DNA from: Novisyntrophococcus fermenticellae
Lineage (GTDB): Bacteria > Bacillota > Clostridia > Lachnospirales > Lachnospiraceae
Direction: 5' to 3'
DNA length: 64,000 nt
Assembly: GCF_018866245.1 (NCBI RefSeq)
Contig: NZ_CP076458.1
Location: 2,046,001 to 2,110,000 of the forward strand
Shown here: positions 43,804 through 50,940 of the stretch, one piece after another
Numbering within the stretch: position 1 is the first letter of the stretch
Layout: the number at the start of each line of letters is the position of its first letter
Notes under the pieces: generated by a model
Database searches by the model: none
What the model was told of the DNA's origin: nothing
Seen by the model: only the letters and a program-made list of their open reading frames with translations
Program-made: the position numbers and the translations under genes

Positions 43804-43924
43804 AATTATGTCATGTCCAGCATTGATTGTCAATGAATAAATGTCTTAAATTCACATAAAACCCACTTATATATAGAAATATTTTATGTTTTAGACATAA
43901 TTGTATTTACACTTTGACATAATT
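43804..43924. promoter_or_regulatory. Three copies of GACATAATT, probable operator or recombinase-binding sites
   Basis: One copy on the minus strand at 43804-43812 overlaps the -10 box. Two copies on the plus strand (43894-43902 and 43916-43924) begin 22 bases apart, about two helical turns, each preceded by TT. The arrangement suggests autoregulation by the HTH protein. Confidence 0.6.
43805..43833 (-). promoter_or_regulatory. Promoter of the helix-turn-helix/recombinase operon
   Basis: On the minus strand TTGACA (43833-43828), 17-base spacer, CATAAT (43810-43805), about 25 bases before the HTH start. The -10 lies inside a GACATAATT motif, of which two more copies, inverted, are at 43894-43902 and 43916-43924. 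Confidence 0.8.
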
Positions 43925-44228
43925 GGATTGACAGTTTTTCTTCTGTCATAAGGAGGGTTTCCTTCAGGCACGCAAGATCTTCATACCTGAAGTCAGCCCG
44001 TCCGTTTGAGATGGATACAAAGGGGTCTGGTGGAAGATAGTCCGTCCATGACGTGAGAATAAGGCAGGTATCGCCGTTTTCATCAAAAGAAAGCAGTCTG
44101 TCTTCGCCCCAGCAAGACCTGCGTTCAACAAGTTTGAATTCTTTCCCCTTCAGCGGTGAAAAGGGATGCGTGATTATAAAAGTTCCTCGATTGTCTGATA
44201 AAGCTGCATTTGAAAACCTTTTCCAAAG
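43884..44228 (-). CDS. DUF5372-like gene body lacking its own start; completed only when element ends join
   Basis: The minus-strand frame from 44228 to the stop at 43886-43884 encodes 114 residues with ITHPFSPLKGKEFKLV, SCWGEDR and SWTDYLPPDPFVSISNGRADF, the DUF5372 pattern seen next to such recombinases. There is no ATG within the element for this frame. In a circular element the frame continues upstream into ATG ACC ACT AAT at 41017-41006 with an ideal ribosome site, giving 118 residues. In the integrated form only a GTG in the antisense of the transposase, with weak ribosome site, could start it. The role of the family is unknown. Confidence 0.75.
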   Translation of the reverse strand, partial: LWKRFSNAALSDNRGTFIITHPFSPLKGKEFKLVERRSCWGEDRLLSFDENGDTCLILTSWTDYLPPDPFVSISNGRADFRYEDLACLKETLLMTEEKLSIQLCQSVNTIMSKT

Positions 44229-44773
44229 GGCGGGTCGAAAGAATGAATGGCACTCTTCAATCCCGCCTGCCGGTAGAGCTGCGTTTAAATGGTATTACTT
44301 CCATTGAGGAAGCCAACAAATTTCTAAACTCCTACATAAAGAAATTTAATAAACGTTTCGCTTTACCAGTTGATAGTACCAAATCTGTGTTTGAAACGCA
44401 ACCCAATTCGAACAAAATCAACTTAACACTGGCAGTTCTATCTTCAAGAAAGATAGATAATGGGAGCTGTTTAAAATATCATAAGGATTATTATCTTCCA
44501 GTCGATGCACATGGCCATGCTGTGTACCACCGCAAAGGTACGTCTGCGATGGTTATAAAGGCTTTTAATGATGAACTCTACTGTTGTATAGGTGAACAGG
44601 TATATGCCCTTGAAAAGCTTCCTGAGCACCATCTTGTATCAAGAGCCTTTGACCTTGCAGATCTTCCACAAAAGCCAAAGGAAAAATATATACCGCCCAT
44701 GTCTCATCCTTGGAAAAAAGCATCTTTTGATAAATACATAAAAAAACAAAAACATCGAAAAGATGTTGCATAA
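44225..44773 (+). pseudogene. IS1202/ISNCY-type transposase, C-terminal part
   Basis: The 182-residue C-terminal part continues the gene broken at 41004. It begins KGRVERMNGTLQSRLPVELRL, which carries the catalytic Glu of the DDE triad, and has the integrase tail EEANKFLNSYIKKFNKRFALP. An open frame extends upstream to a TTG at 44210, inside the inserted element, but this is not a native start. Excision at AAAG would restore a 466-residue protein. Confidence 0.88.
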
Positions 44774-44777
44774 TACA

Positions 44778-44801
44778 AAGCACCATTTATTTGGTGCTAA
44801 T
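44778..44801. terminator. Hairpin after the transposase
   Basis: AGCACCA and TGGTGCT form a 7-bp stem just after the transposase stop, followed by AATGTTT. Probably the IS terminator. Confidence 0.5.
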
Positions 44802-44839
44802 GTTTGAAATTTTTTAGGACATTTTCAAAAACGGTTGAC

Positions 44840-44866
44840 ACTATAATTATTTATCTTTCTCACTAT
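44840..44866. repeat. Right copy of the 27-bp direct repeat (target duplication)
   Basis: Identical to 40031-40057 over 27 bases and directly abuts the right end of the IS1202-like element. Confidence 0.9.
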
Positions 44867-44923
44867 AATTATTTTCCTCTCTCAAATAACCTTGTTGTTA
44901 TGCAATTGAATATTCACAAAAAC

Positions 44924-44960
44924 AAAAAGTCCATAAACGCTAGTGTTTACAGGACTTTTT
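44924..44960 (-). terminator. Terminator of the tRNA-Val/tRNA-Met operon
   Basis: AAAAAGTCC (44924-44932) and GGACTTTTT (44952-44960) enclose a second short stem (GTTTA/TAAAC). Read on the minus strand it ends in a T-run immediately after tRNA-Met. Confidence 0.88.
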
Positions 44961-44962
44961 AG

Positions 44963-45036
44963 TAGCGAGAAAGGGATTTGAACCCCCGACACTGCGGGTA
45001 TGAACCGCATGCTCTAGCCAACTGAGCTATCTCGCC
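44963..45036 (-). tRNA. tRNA-Met (CAT), elongator type
   Basis: A 74-base cloverleaf on the minus strand: acceptor GGCGAGA pairs with TCTCGCT (one G-U), D-arm AGCTCAGTTGGCTAGAGC, anticodon stem GCGGT with loop containing CAT, T-arm GGGGGTTCAAATCCC. CCA is not encoded. The first base pair is not the C1-A72 mismatch expected of initiator tRNA, so it is the elongator. Confidence 0.95.
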
Positions 45037-45070
45037 AGATTATAAAATTATGTCTTCTTTTCAGAAGAAG

Positions 45071-45143
45071 TGGGACCTATAGGGCTCGAACCTATGACCC
45101 TCTGCTTGTAAGGCAGATGCTCTCCCAGCTGAGCTAAGATCCC
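45071..45143 (-). tRNA. tRNA-Val (TAC)
   Basis: A 73-base cloverleaf on the minus strand: acceptor GGGATCT with AGGTCCC, D-arm GCTCAGCTGGGAGAGC, anticodon stem CTGCC with TTACAAG loop (anticodon TAC), T-arm with GGTTCGAGCC. CCA not encoded. It precedes tRNA-Met in the same transcript. Confidence 0.95.
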
Positions 45144-45205
45144 ATTCAGTCATTTAATTATTTTACTATCTTAGATTCTTCTTGCACTTCCCAACCGACT
45201 TTGCT

Positions 45206-45235
45206 ATTATACAATCATATCAACCATTTTGTCAA
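45206..45235 (-). promoter_or_regulatory. Promoter of the tRNA-Val/tRNA-Met operon
   Basis: On the minus strand TTGACA (45235-45230), 18-base spacer, TATAAT (45211-45206), both consensus boxes perfect. It lies about 63 bases upstream of tRNA-Val and reads away from the + strand YdcF-like gene. Confidence 0.85.
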
Positions 45236-45297
45236 TAGATTTCTACAAGAAATTTTCAAATTTTTTCAAACAATTTGCAGTCAGTCAGGGGGGCGCC

Positions 45298-45888
45298 ATG
45301 TTTCAGCGGTTTTTAATACAATTTACAGACTTTATCTTTGTCGAGCATAAGATGGAACCCTCGGATATTATCTTTTTACCGGGGAATTCATTTCCCCAGA
45401 TGGCGGAAGCAGCGGCCGGGCTTTGGACTTCCGGATTGGCCCCGCTTATTCTTCCCTCCGGTCATCATGGCGTGTTAGAAGAAAACTTTCAGGATGTCAG
45501 GGACCGAACCGGAAGGTACAGCGGCTGTTTTCCCACTGAATGGGATTTTATGAAACATATTCTACATCTGCACGGCATTCCTGATTCTGCAGTTCTTATG
45601 GAAAATACAGCCACTTTCACCTATGAAAACGCACTGCGTTCCCGCGAGCTGACGGACAAGATGAAGATTCAGATTCATAAGGCAATTATCTGCTGTAACA
45701 GCTATCATGCCAGACGATGTCTTCTATACTATCAGTTACTTTATCCGGAGACGGAATTACGCGTGTATCCTGTGGATACAGGAATCAATAAATCAAACTG
45801 GTACCAGACTAATAAGGGAATCGATATTGTCCTGGGCGAAATAGAGCGATGCGGCGGTCAATTTCATGATATTTTAAAAAATTTATAG
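45298..45888 (+). CDS. YdcF family (DUF218) protein
   Basis: A 196-residue cytoplasmic DUF218-domain protein: IIFLPGNSFPQMAEAAAGLW, then EWDFMKHILHLHGIP, then ENTATFTYENALRS and IICCNSYHARRCLLYYQLL. The fold is Rossmann-like; E. coli YdcF binds AdoMet, but the reaction is unknown. The start at 45298 has AGGGGGG upstream; the in-frame reading from 45229 overlaps the tRNA promoter region. Confidence 0.85.
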   Translation: MFQRFLIQFTDFIFVEHKMEPSDIIFLPGNSFPQMAEAAAGLWTSGLAPLILPSGHHGVLEENFQDVRDRTGRYSGCFPTEWDFMKHILHLHGIPDSAVLMENTATFTYENALRSRELTDKMKIQIHKAIICCNSYHARRCLLYYQLLYPETELRVYPVDTGINKSNWYQTNKGIDIVLGEIERCGGQFHDILKNL

Positions 45889-45938
45889 ATTCCGCCTCTC
45901 ATTTCTGACCGGTTAAGCATCTTTCGATTATGTTTGCA

Positions 45939-46151
45939 TTATTTCAACAATTTACGAAAGAGTTCATCTGCATCCTCTTTCTTTCTTTGGGTTTCTGTTT
46001 CCAGCTTCCTTGCGTTATTATTTTCATATTGAATTACATCTCCATCTACAGGTGGAAATTTAAATGCAGATACCGGAATCTCTATCATCTTCTGATCTTC
46101 CGATTCACAGATTGCTGTTGTACCCTCTATTCTATCCACAATTAGCTTCAT
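45939..46151 (-). CDS. DUF3006 small protein
   Basis: A 70-residue protein: MKLIVDRIEGTTAICESEDQ, then IEIPVSAFKFPPVDGDVIQYE and a charged helical tail. This is the DUF3006 pattern; function unknown, often next to metallo-beta-lactamase or secretion genes in Bacillota. The start at 46151 follows AAGGGGG; the longer frame to 46202 reaches into the tRNA terminator region. Confidence 0.85.
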   Translation of the reverse strand: MKLIVDRIEGTTAICESEDQKMIEIPVSAFKFPPVDGDVIQYENNNARKLETETQRKKEDADELFRKLLK

Positions 46152-46215
46152 CTTAACCGCCCCCTTAGTCGTACTCTTCTCCACTGACTGTTCCTTTTGC
46201 ATACTTTCGTATGCA

Positions 46216-46249
46216 AAAATGCTGAAAGCTATTGAGCTTTCAGCATTTT
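46216..46249. terminator. Terminator after tRNA-Glu
   Basis: A perfect 15-bp stem (AAAATGCTGAAAGCT at 46216-46230, its complement at 46235-46249) with a 4-base loop. On the minus strand it ends in TTTTT directly after tRNA-Glu. Confidence 0.92.
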
Positions 46250-46252
46250 AAG

Positions 46253-46324
46253 CAGTAGATAGGGGAATCGAACCCCTGTTTCCGCCGTGAGAGGGCGGCG
46301 TCTTAACCGCTTGACCAATCTACC
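46253..46324 (-). tRNA. tRNA-Glu (CTC)
   Basis: A 72-base cloverleaf on the minus strand: acceptor GGTAGAT with ATCTACT (G-U at the first pair), anticodon stem CCGCC/GGCGG with loop CTCTCAC (anticodon CTC), T-arm AGGGGTTCGATTCCCCT, G discriminator. CCA not encoded. Confidence 0.94.
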
Positions 46325-46334
46325 TTGCTCAACT

Positions 46335-46363
46335 ATAATAACGCATCCTGTAGAAAAATGCAA
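46335..46363 (-). promoter_or_regulatory. Promoter of tRNA-Glu
   Basis: On the minus strand TTGCAT (46363-46358), 17-base spacer, TATTAT (46340-46335), 10 bases before the mature tRNA 5' end. Confidence 0.72.
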
Positions 46364-46411
46364 GCACTTTTTTAAGTTTTTTCAAAAAACTGAAAATTGA
46401 GAAAATTTTCC

Positions 46412-46493
46412 GTTCCAGGTATAGGGCGCTTCGCTCAGGCGAAATGCATCCAAGCCCCCTCCGGCACACCACTATGTCCGTGCGGCCTGGAAC
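46412..46493. ncRNA. Structured 82-base intergenic element after pepT (candidate RNA or repeat)
   Basis: Closing stem GTTCCAGG (46412-46419) with CCTGGAAC (46486-46493). Inside are a TTCGC-loop-GCGAA hairpin and a CCGGCAC/GTGCGG hairpin, giving a multibranched fold. It follows pepT on the minus strand, where it may act as a terminator-proximal structure (GGAAAATTTTC follows). The rest of the 46325-46531 gap holds the tRNA-Glu promoter. I do not recognise a known RNA family. Confidence 0.4.
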
Positions 46494-46531
46494 AGTCTCA
46501 TCGAGTTTGGATCTGAAGAGTAAGCTCATCT

Positions 46532-47758
46532 TTACATCTGCGTATGCGCATATATCTTCACAATTTCCAGCAGCATCTCTACAACATAGTCCATTCCTTC
46601 AGCGGTCACATGTTCATAGGGTCCATGGAATGCATAACCGCCCGTTCCCAGGTTCGGACAGGGCAGACCCATAAAACTCAGTCTGGCACCATCGGTTCCG
46701 CCGCGAATCGCCTGTACCTTGGGCTGGAGCCCGATCTTTTTAGCCGCTTCCTTTGCATTCTCTATCAAATGAAAGCAGGGTCTGATTTTCTCTTCCATAT
46801 TATAGTACTGGTCTTTTAAGGTCAGGGTAACTGTCCCTTCCCCGTATTTTTCATTCATCTGCTCTGTAATACGGGTCAACAGCTGCTTTTTCTCACTGAA
46901 TTTATCCATGCTATGATCCCGGATGATATAACTGAGGTGCGCTGCGGCAACTTCACCCTTCATTTTGACCAGATGGAAAAATCCCTCATATCCTTCTGTA
47001 TGCTCCGGCGTTTCCTCCTCCGGCAGCAATGCTTGTATTTCGCACGCTATGGCTGCTGCATTCACCATAATATCTTTGGCATCGCCCGGGTGGACATTCA
47101 CACCGCAAATGTCTATTTTTGCAGATGCGGCATTAAAGTTTTCAAATTCAATCTCACCTTCTGCTCCGCCATCCACGGTATAAGCATAGCAGGCGCCAAA
47201 ATTCTCTACCTGAAAATGATCTGCCCCGGCTCCTACCTCCTCATCAGGCGTAAATCCGATACAGAGCTTTCCATGTGGAAGTTTCTCATTCCTGATTTGC
47301 TCCAGCATAGTCATAATCTCGGCAATACCTGATTTATCATCACTGCTCAGGATTGTGGTTCCATCAGAAGTAATCAGTGTTCTGCCTTTTAATCCTGACA
47401 GATGGGGAAATGTCTTCACCTCCAGCATTCTGCCTGAAGAACCCAGGGATAGATTTCCTCCGTCATAGTTCTCATGAATCTGAGGATTAACCGGATGTTC
47501 TGTAAAATCGGATACCGTATCCATATGTGCAATCCATCCGACAGCAGGTGCCTGCTCATAACCTTCCGTTGCCGGAAGTGACGCATAGACATAGCACATA
47601 GCATCCACTCTGGCATCAGAAAGACCTAATTGTTTCAGCTCTTCCACAAGCAGTTCCGCCAGACGGAACTGCTCTTTTGTGGTAGGAACACTTTCACTCT
47701 CTTCGTCGCTCGCCGTAGGGATCACGACATATTTCAGTAATCTCTCATAAGCTCTCAA
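46532..47758 (-). CDS. pepT: Peptidase T (tripeptide aminopeptidase)
   Basis: A 408-residue M20B zinc peptidase. Metal-site motifs: WIAHMDTVSDF, LSSDDKSGIAEI (bridging Asp), FTPDEEVGAGADHF (Glu pair), VDGGAEGEIEFENFN, and the final His in YAFHGPYEHV. Length matches the family. It removes N-terminal residues from tripeptides in the cytoplasm. Its ATG overlaps the stop of the copZ-like gene by 4 bases, so peptide degradation is tied to the copper operon transcript. Confidence 0.95.
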   Translation of the reverse strand: MRAYERLLKYVVIPTASDEESESVPTTKEQFRLAELLVEELKQLGLSDARVDAMCYVYASLPATEGYEQAPAVGWIAHMDTVSDFTEHPVNPQIHENYDGGNLSLGSSGRMLEVKTFPHLSGLKGRTLITSDGTTILSSDDKSGIAEIMTMLEQIRNEKLPHGKLCIGFTPDEEVGAGADHFQVENFGACYAYTVDGGAEGEIEFENFNAASAKIDICGVNVHPGDAKDIMVNAAAIACEIQALLPEEETPEHTEGYEGFFHLVKMKGEVAAAHLSYIIRDHSMDKFSEKKQLLTRITEQMNEKYGEGTVTLTLKDQYYNMEEKIRPCFHLIENAKEAAKKIGLQPKVQAIRGGTDGARLSFMGLPCPNLGTGGYAFHGPYEHVTAEGMDYVVEMLLEIVKIYAHTQM

Positions 47759-47952
47759 ATTTCTTTCACCTCAAATCCAAGGTCATCCATAATCTCTTTC
47801 GCCTGGGCAACACAATGTTCGCATCCATCAATTGTCACGGTTTTATTTGCCAGAGATACATCAAAATCCAGGTCTGCTGCCTTCATGGCCTTTGTAATTC
47901 TTTCTACGCACTTTTCGCAATGCATATCCTCTGCCTTTAATACTGTCTTCAT
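47755..47952 (-). CDS. copZ: Copper chaperone, HMA domain
   Basis: A 65-residue heavy-metal-associated domain protein. The metal-binding CxxC is MHCEKC near residues 10-15; the fold is beta-alpha-beta-beta-alpha-beta with FDVSLANKTVTIDG. A second cysteine (CEHC) near residue 44 is unusual and could also bind metal. It should pass Cu(I) to the CopA ATPase encoded 41 bases upstream. It overlaps pepT by 4 bases. Confidence 0.88.
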   Translation of the reverse strand: MKTVLKAEDMHCEKCVERITKAMKAADLDFDVSLANKTVTIDGCEHCVAQAKEIMDDLGFEVKEI

Positions 47953-47993
47953 CTCTATTCCTCCATCTTTACTTTGTAATGCTTATTTGAAGT

Positions 47994-50237
47994 TTACTTT
48001 AATTTAATTGTCCGCAGCCGCAACGCATTGGTTACTACGAAAACGGAACTGAATGACATCGCAAGCCCTGCAATTATAGGATTCAAAAGCGGGCCACCAA
48101 AAGGATACAGAAGTCCTGCTGCTACGGGTATTCCACAGGTATTGAAGATAAATGCCCAGAACAGGTTTTCTTTAATATTCCTTATTGTGGACTTACTGAG
48201 TTTGATGGCCCGATATACATCCATTAAATCAGATTTCATAAGAACAACATCACTGGATTCCATGGCGATATCGCTTCCGCTTCCTATGGCCACGCCAACG
48301 TCTGCCTGTGCCAGCGCTGGTGCATCATTGATGCCATCTCCTACCATCATAACCTTTTTTCCTTCCTTCTGCAAGATGGAAACTACAGAAGCCTTATCCT
48401 CGGGAAGAACCTCTGCAATCACTTCATCCGCATTCACCTGTTTGCCTATATAAGCGGCAGTCCGCTTATTATCTCCAGTCAGCATATAGACTTTTACACC
48501 TAAGGAACGAATTTTATCAATAGCCGCTTTGCTGGTTTCCTTCACTGTATCGGCCACGCTTACGATTCCCAGCACCTGACTTTCCCGTACCACGAACATG
48601 GGGGTCTGACCTTTTTCTGCCAGTTCATCGGCTGCTTTTTGATAGTCTCCCAGGTCAAAATGCATCTCTTCCACCATCCGCAGGTTTCCAATATAAATCT
48701 GGTTTTCGTCATAAACCGCCTGAATTCCTTTTCCCGTCAGGCTTTGGAAATCCGTAACTTCTTTTAATTGCATCCCACGGTTTCTGGCACCTTCCACAAT
48801 TGCCTGACCGAGCGGATGTTCAGAAGGCAATTCACAGGAAGCCGCCAGTAAAAGCAAATTATCATCTGAAATTTCTTTACTGATAATCTCTGTAACTTTA
48901 GGTTTTCCCTCGGTAATTGTTCCCGTCTTATCCAGAATAACAGCTCCTACTTTATGCGTAATTTCCAGGGCTTCTCCACTTTTTATCAGAATTCCATATT
49001 TAGCGCCAAGACCTGTTCCAACCATAATTGCGGTCGGTGTTGCAAGACCGAGTGCACAGGGGCATGCGATAACCAGTACTGACACAAAGATACGCAGGAC
49101 GAAGGAAGCCGGATGTCCCGTAACTGCCCATATAACAGCGGCAGCCAGTGCAATGAGAAGAACTGCCGGAACAAAATAACCGGCCACAGTATCCGCAAGC
49201 TTTGAAATCGGAGCCTTCTTCCCTTGTGCATCCTCCATTAGTTTTATAATCTTTGCAAGTGTTGTATCACTTCCCACACGAGAAACCGTAACCTGCATGG
49301 CCCCGTTATAATTCATACTTCCACCGATTACTTCATCTCCGGGTTCCTTTTCTACAGGAATACTTTCCCCTGTCAGCATGGATTCATCCACACTGGATAC
49401 ACCCTGACGTACAATTCCGTCCAATGGAACCTTGCTTCCCGGACGAACCAGAATTAAATCTCCCGCCTGTACCTGTTCCACAGGTACTTCCTGTTCTTTG
49501 CCGTCTTTCAATAACACCGCAATATCCGGAGCCAGCTCCATCAGTTTTCGAATTGCCTCAGATGTCTTTCCTTTGCTTCGGCTTTCCAGATATTTTCCCA
49601 GCATAACCAGTGTCACAACAATCGCTGCTGATTCATAATAAAGCTGATCCACTGCGTGCTTATTAGATGGAATCATAATTGTCATGACCAAGCTGTACAG
49701 GAATGCACTTCCGGTTCCGATAGCCACCAGCGAGTCCATGTTCGGATGCCCACGGAACAAGGTCTTAAAGCCCACAATATAGAACTTTCTTCCGAAAAAT
49801 AAAACAATCGCTGTTAATATCAGCTGGGTGACAGCAAAGTTCAACGGATGCATATGCATATGGAGCATCTCGGGTAATGGCATAGGCCAGGGCACCATAT
49901 GCCCCATGGAGATATAGAGCAAAGGCAGTGCGAAGATAATGGCTCCAATCAGGCGAAATCTGATTTTATGCAGTGCTTCTTCCTGCTCCGCTTTTTCCTC
50001 CTGCTTTTCTTTTTTAGTCTCAGGGACCTCCAATGCTGCCGAAAATCCGGCCCGGTCCACTTTATTCATAATTAACTCCGGGTTAACCCTTTTTTCATCA
50101 TAGGTGATGGTCATCTTATTAGTTGCAAGATTTACATTGCTTACCGATACCCCATCCAGCTTGCGCGTTACCCGTTCCACTGCTGCACTGCAGGAAGCAC
50201 AAGTCATGCCCTTTATGTTATATGTTTCCGTTTTCAT
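47994..50237 (-). CDS. copA: Copper-exporting P1B-type ATPase
   Basis: A 747-residue P-type ATPase: one N-terminal HMA domain (GMTCASC, residues 9-15), about eight membrane helices, the intramembrane [10 protein letters not shown] near residue 390, phosphorylation DKTGT near 434, SEHPLG in the nucleotide domain and [10 protein letters not shown] in the hinge. Between HMA and the first helix a Lys/Glu-rich linker runs about residues 75-95. It exports Cu(I). Part of the csoR-copA-copZ-pepT operon. Confidence 0.95.
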   Translation of the reverse strand: MKTETYNIKGMTCASCSAAVERVTRKLDGVSVSNVNLATNKMTITYDEKRVNPELIMNKVDRAGFSAALEVPETKKEKQEEKAEQEEALHKIRFRLIGAIIFALPLLYISMGHMVPWPMPLPEMLHMHMHPLNFAVTQLILTAIVLFFGRKFYIVGFKTLFRGHPNMDSLVAIGTGSAFLYSLVMTIMIPSNKHAVDQLYYESAAIVVTLVMLGKYLESRSKGKTSEAIRKLMELAPDIAVLLKDGKEQEVPVEQVQAGDLILVRPGSKVPLDGIVRQGVSSVDESMLTGESIPVEKEPGDEVIGGSMNYNGAMQVTVSRVGSDTTLAKIIKLMEDAQGKKAPISKLADTVAGYFVPAVLLIALAAAVIWAVTGHPASFVLRIFVSVLVIACPCALGLATPTAIMVGTGLGAKYGILIKSGEALEITHKVGAVILDKTGTITEGKPKVTEIISKEISDDNLLLLAASCELPSEHPLGQAIVEGARNRGMQLKEVTDFQSLTGKGIQAVYDENQIYIGNLRMVEEMHFDLGDYQKAADELAEKGQTPMFVVRESQVLGIVSVADTVKETSKAAIDKIRSLGVKVYMLTGDNKRTAAYIGKQVNADEVIAEVLPEDKASVVSILQKEGKKVMMVGDGINDAPALAQADVGVAIGSGSDIAMESSDVVLMKSDLMDVYRAIKLSKSTIRNIKENLFWAFIFNTCGIPVAAGLLYPFGGPLLNPIIAGLAMSFSSVFVVTNALRLRTIKLK

Positions 50238-50318
50238 ATCTTCCTCCTATTATTTTGCGAGTCCTAAAGCCGTACTTTTTCATGCAGGCATGAAACGCAC
50301 TACTCTTTGACTCTGATA

Positions 50319-50621
50319 TCATTTCATCAACTTCCTGATTGTGTCACACAATTCATCTACTACCTGTTCATCTCCCTCCTTAATATCATCAACTACACAG
50401 GTTTTTATGTGATTCGTCAGTAATTCCCGATTAAATGCATTAAGTGCAGACTGAATGGCGGCCACCTGGTTCAGGATATCCACACAGTATCTCTCCTCTT
50501 CAACCATCGTCTTGACTCCACGAACCTGACCTTCTACCCGGTTAAGACGATGAATCAGTTTTTTATACTCTAAGTCTTCCCTATGTTTGGTTTTTATACA
50601 ACAACACTTCTCTGTTTCCAT
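50319..50621 (-). CDS. csoR: Copper-sensing repressor CsoR
   Basis: A 100-residue DUF156-family repressor. The Cu(I) ligands Cys46, His71 and Cys75 of the CsoR C-H-C motif are present (ERYCVDIL, TNHIKTC). An extra N-terminal CCC at residues 6-8 could add metal binding. The start is the ATG at 50621, nine bases after GGAGG; an in-frame ATG at 50666 is excluded because it lies upstream of the operator. It derepresses copA and copZ when Cu(I) binds. Confidence 0.93.
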   Translation of the reverse strand: METEKCCCIKTKHREDLEYKKLIHRLNRVEGQVRGVKTMVEEERYCVDILNQVAAIQSALNAFNRELLTNHIKTCVVDDIKEGDEQVVDELCDTIRKLMK

Positions 50622-50636
50622 GTCCATTCTCCTCCT

Positions 50637-50685
50637 TATATACCCCCCATGGGTATATAATAGCAAATCATTTCCACCATGTCAA
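50637..50685 (-). promoter_or_regulatory. csoR operon promoter with overlapping CsoR operator
   Basis: On the minus strand TTGACA (50685-50680), 17-base spacer, TATTAT (50662-50657). A palindrome with 9-bp arms TATATACCC (50637-50645) and GGGTATATA (50651-50659) overlaps the -10 and start region. The G/C tracts flanked by TATA match the known CsoR operator type. Copper would release CsoR and open transcription of the whole operon. Confidence 0.88.
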
Positions 50686-50725
50686 CCACATTCTATACAA
50701 TAACAGGCAAATATGATAAAATGAT

Positions 50726-50784
50726 GGTACCAAGGGTCAAAAGGTCATGTAACATCATGCTTGCATGAAGTTACATGAATTTGG
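50726..50784. repeat. Palindromic intergenic repeat, copy 1
   Basis: Begins GGTACCAAGGGTCAAAAGGT, followed by a near-perfect 32-base hairpin (50746-50777: CATGTAAC-A-TCATGC-TT-GCATGA-A-GTTACATG). About 55 of 59 bases are repeated at 50873. A different hairpin (CGGATTGT with ACAATCCG, inner GCAC-AAA-GTGC) lies between the copies at about 50837-50870. Confidence 0.85.
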
Positions 50785-50872
50785 GACCCGCAAAATATGA
50801 GAATGCAGTCCGAATAGGATGGAATTCGAATGTTTTCGGATTGTGGGAGCACAAAGTGCGGAACAATCCGCA

Positions 50873-50932
50873 GGTACCAAGGGTCAAAAGGTCATGTAAC
50901 ATCATGCTTGCATGAAGTTACATAAATTCGGG
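50873..50932. repeat. Palindromic intergenic repeat, copy 2
   Basis: Same repeat as 50726-50784, 147 bases later. Its end (GGGAGGT) supplies the ribosome binding site of the PHP gene at 50941, so the hairpin sits immediately upstream of translation start. Confidence 0.85.
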
Positions 50933-50940
50933 AGGTAGCT

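Larger units (their letters stand above)
41006..44228. mobile_element. 3.2-kb serine-recombinase mobile element inserted in the transposase
   Basis: Left junction AAAG at 41002-41005, right junction AAAG at 44225-44228; joining the flanks at one AAAG gives an uninterrupted transposase. Both sides have TC-N-AAAG. There is no target duplication beyond the shared core, as expected for serine recombination. Genes, all minus strand: DUF5372-like body, helix-turn-helix protein, 82-residue protein and recombinase. Confidence 0.88.
40058..44839. mobile_element. IS1202/ISNCY-type insertion sequence, interrupted by a serine-recombinase element
   Basis: The element is bounded by the 27-bp duplication. 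Subterminal inverted repeats are visible: TTTATGATAATGTCTTA (40067-40083) against the complement of 44815-44831, matching at 13 of 17 positions. Without the 3.2-kb insert the IS would be about 1.56 kb, encoding one DDE transposase of 466 residues. The family assignment rests on transposase motifs and the long target duplication. Confidence 0.85.

Noticed and set aside
44053..44307. Plus-strand open frame crossing the right end of the inserted element
   Set aside because: It spans the element-transposase junction in a non-native frame and opposes the DUF5372-like gene.
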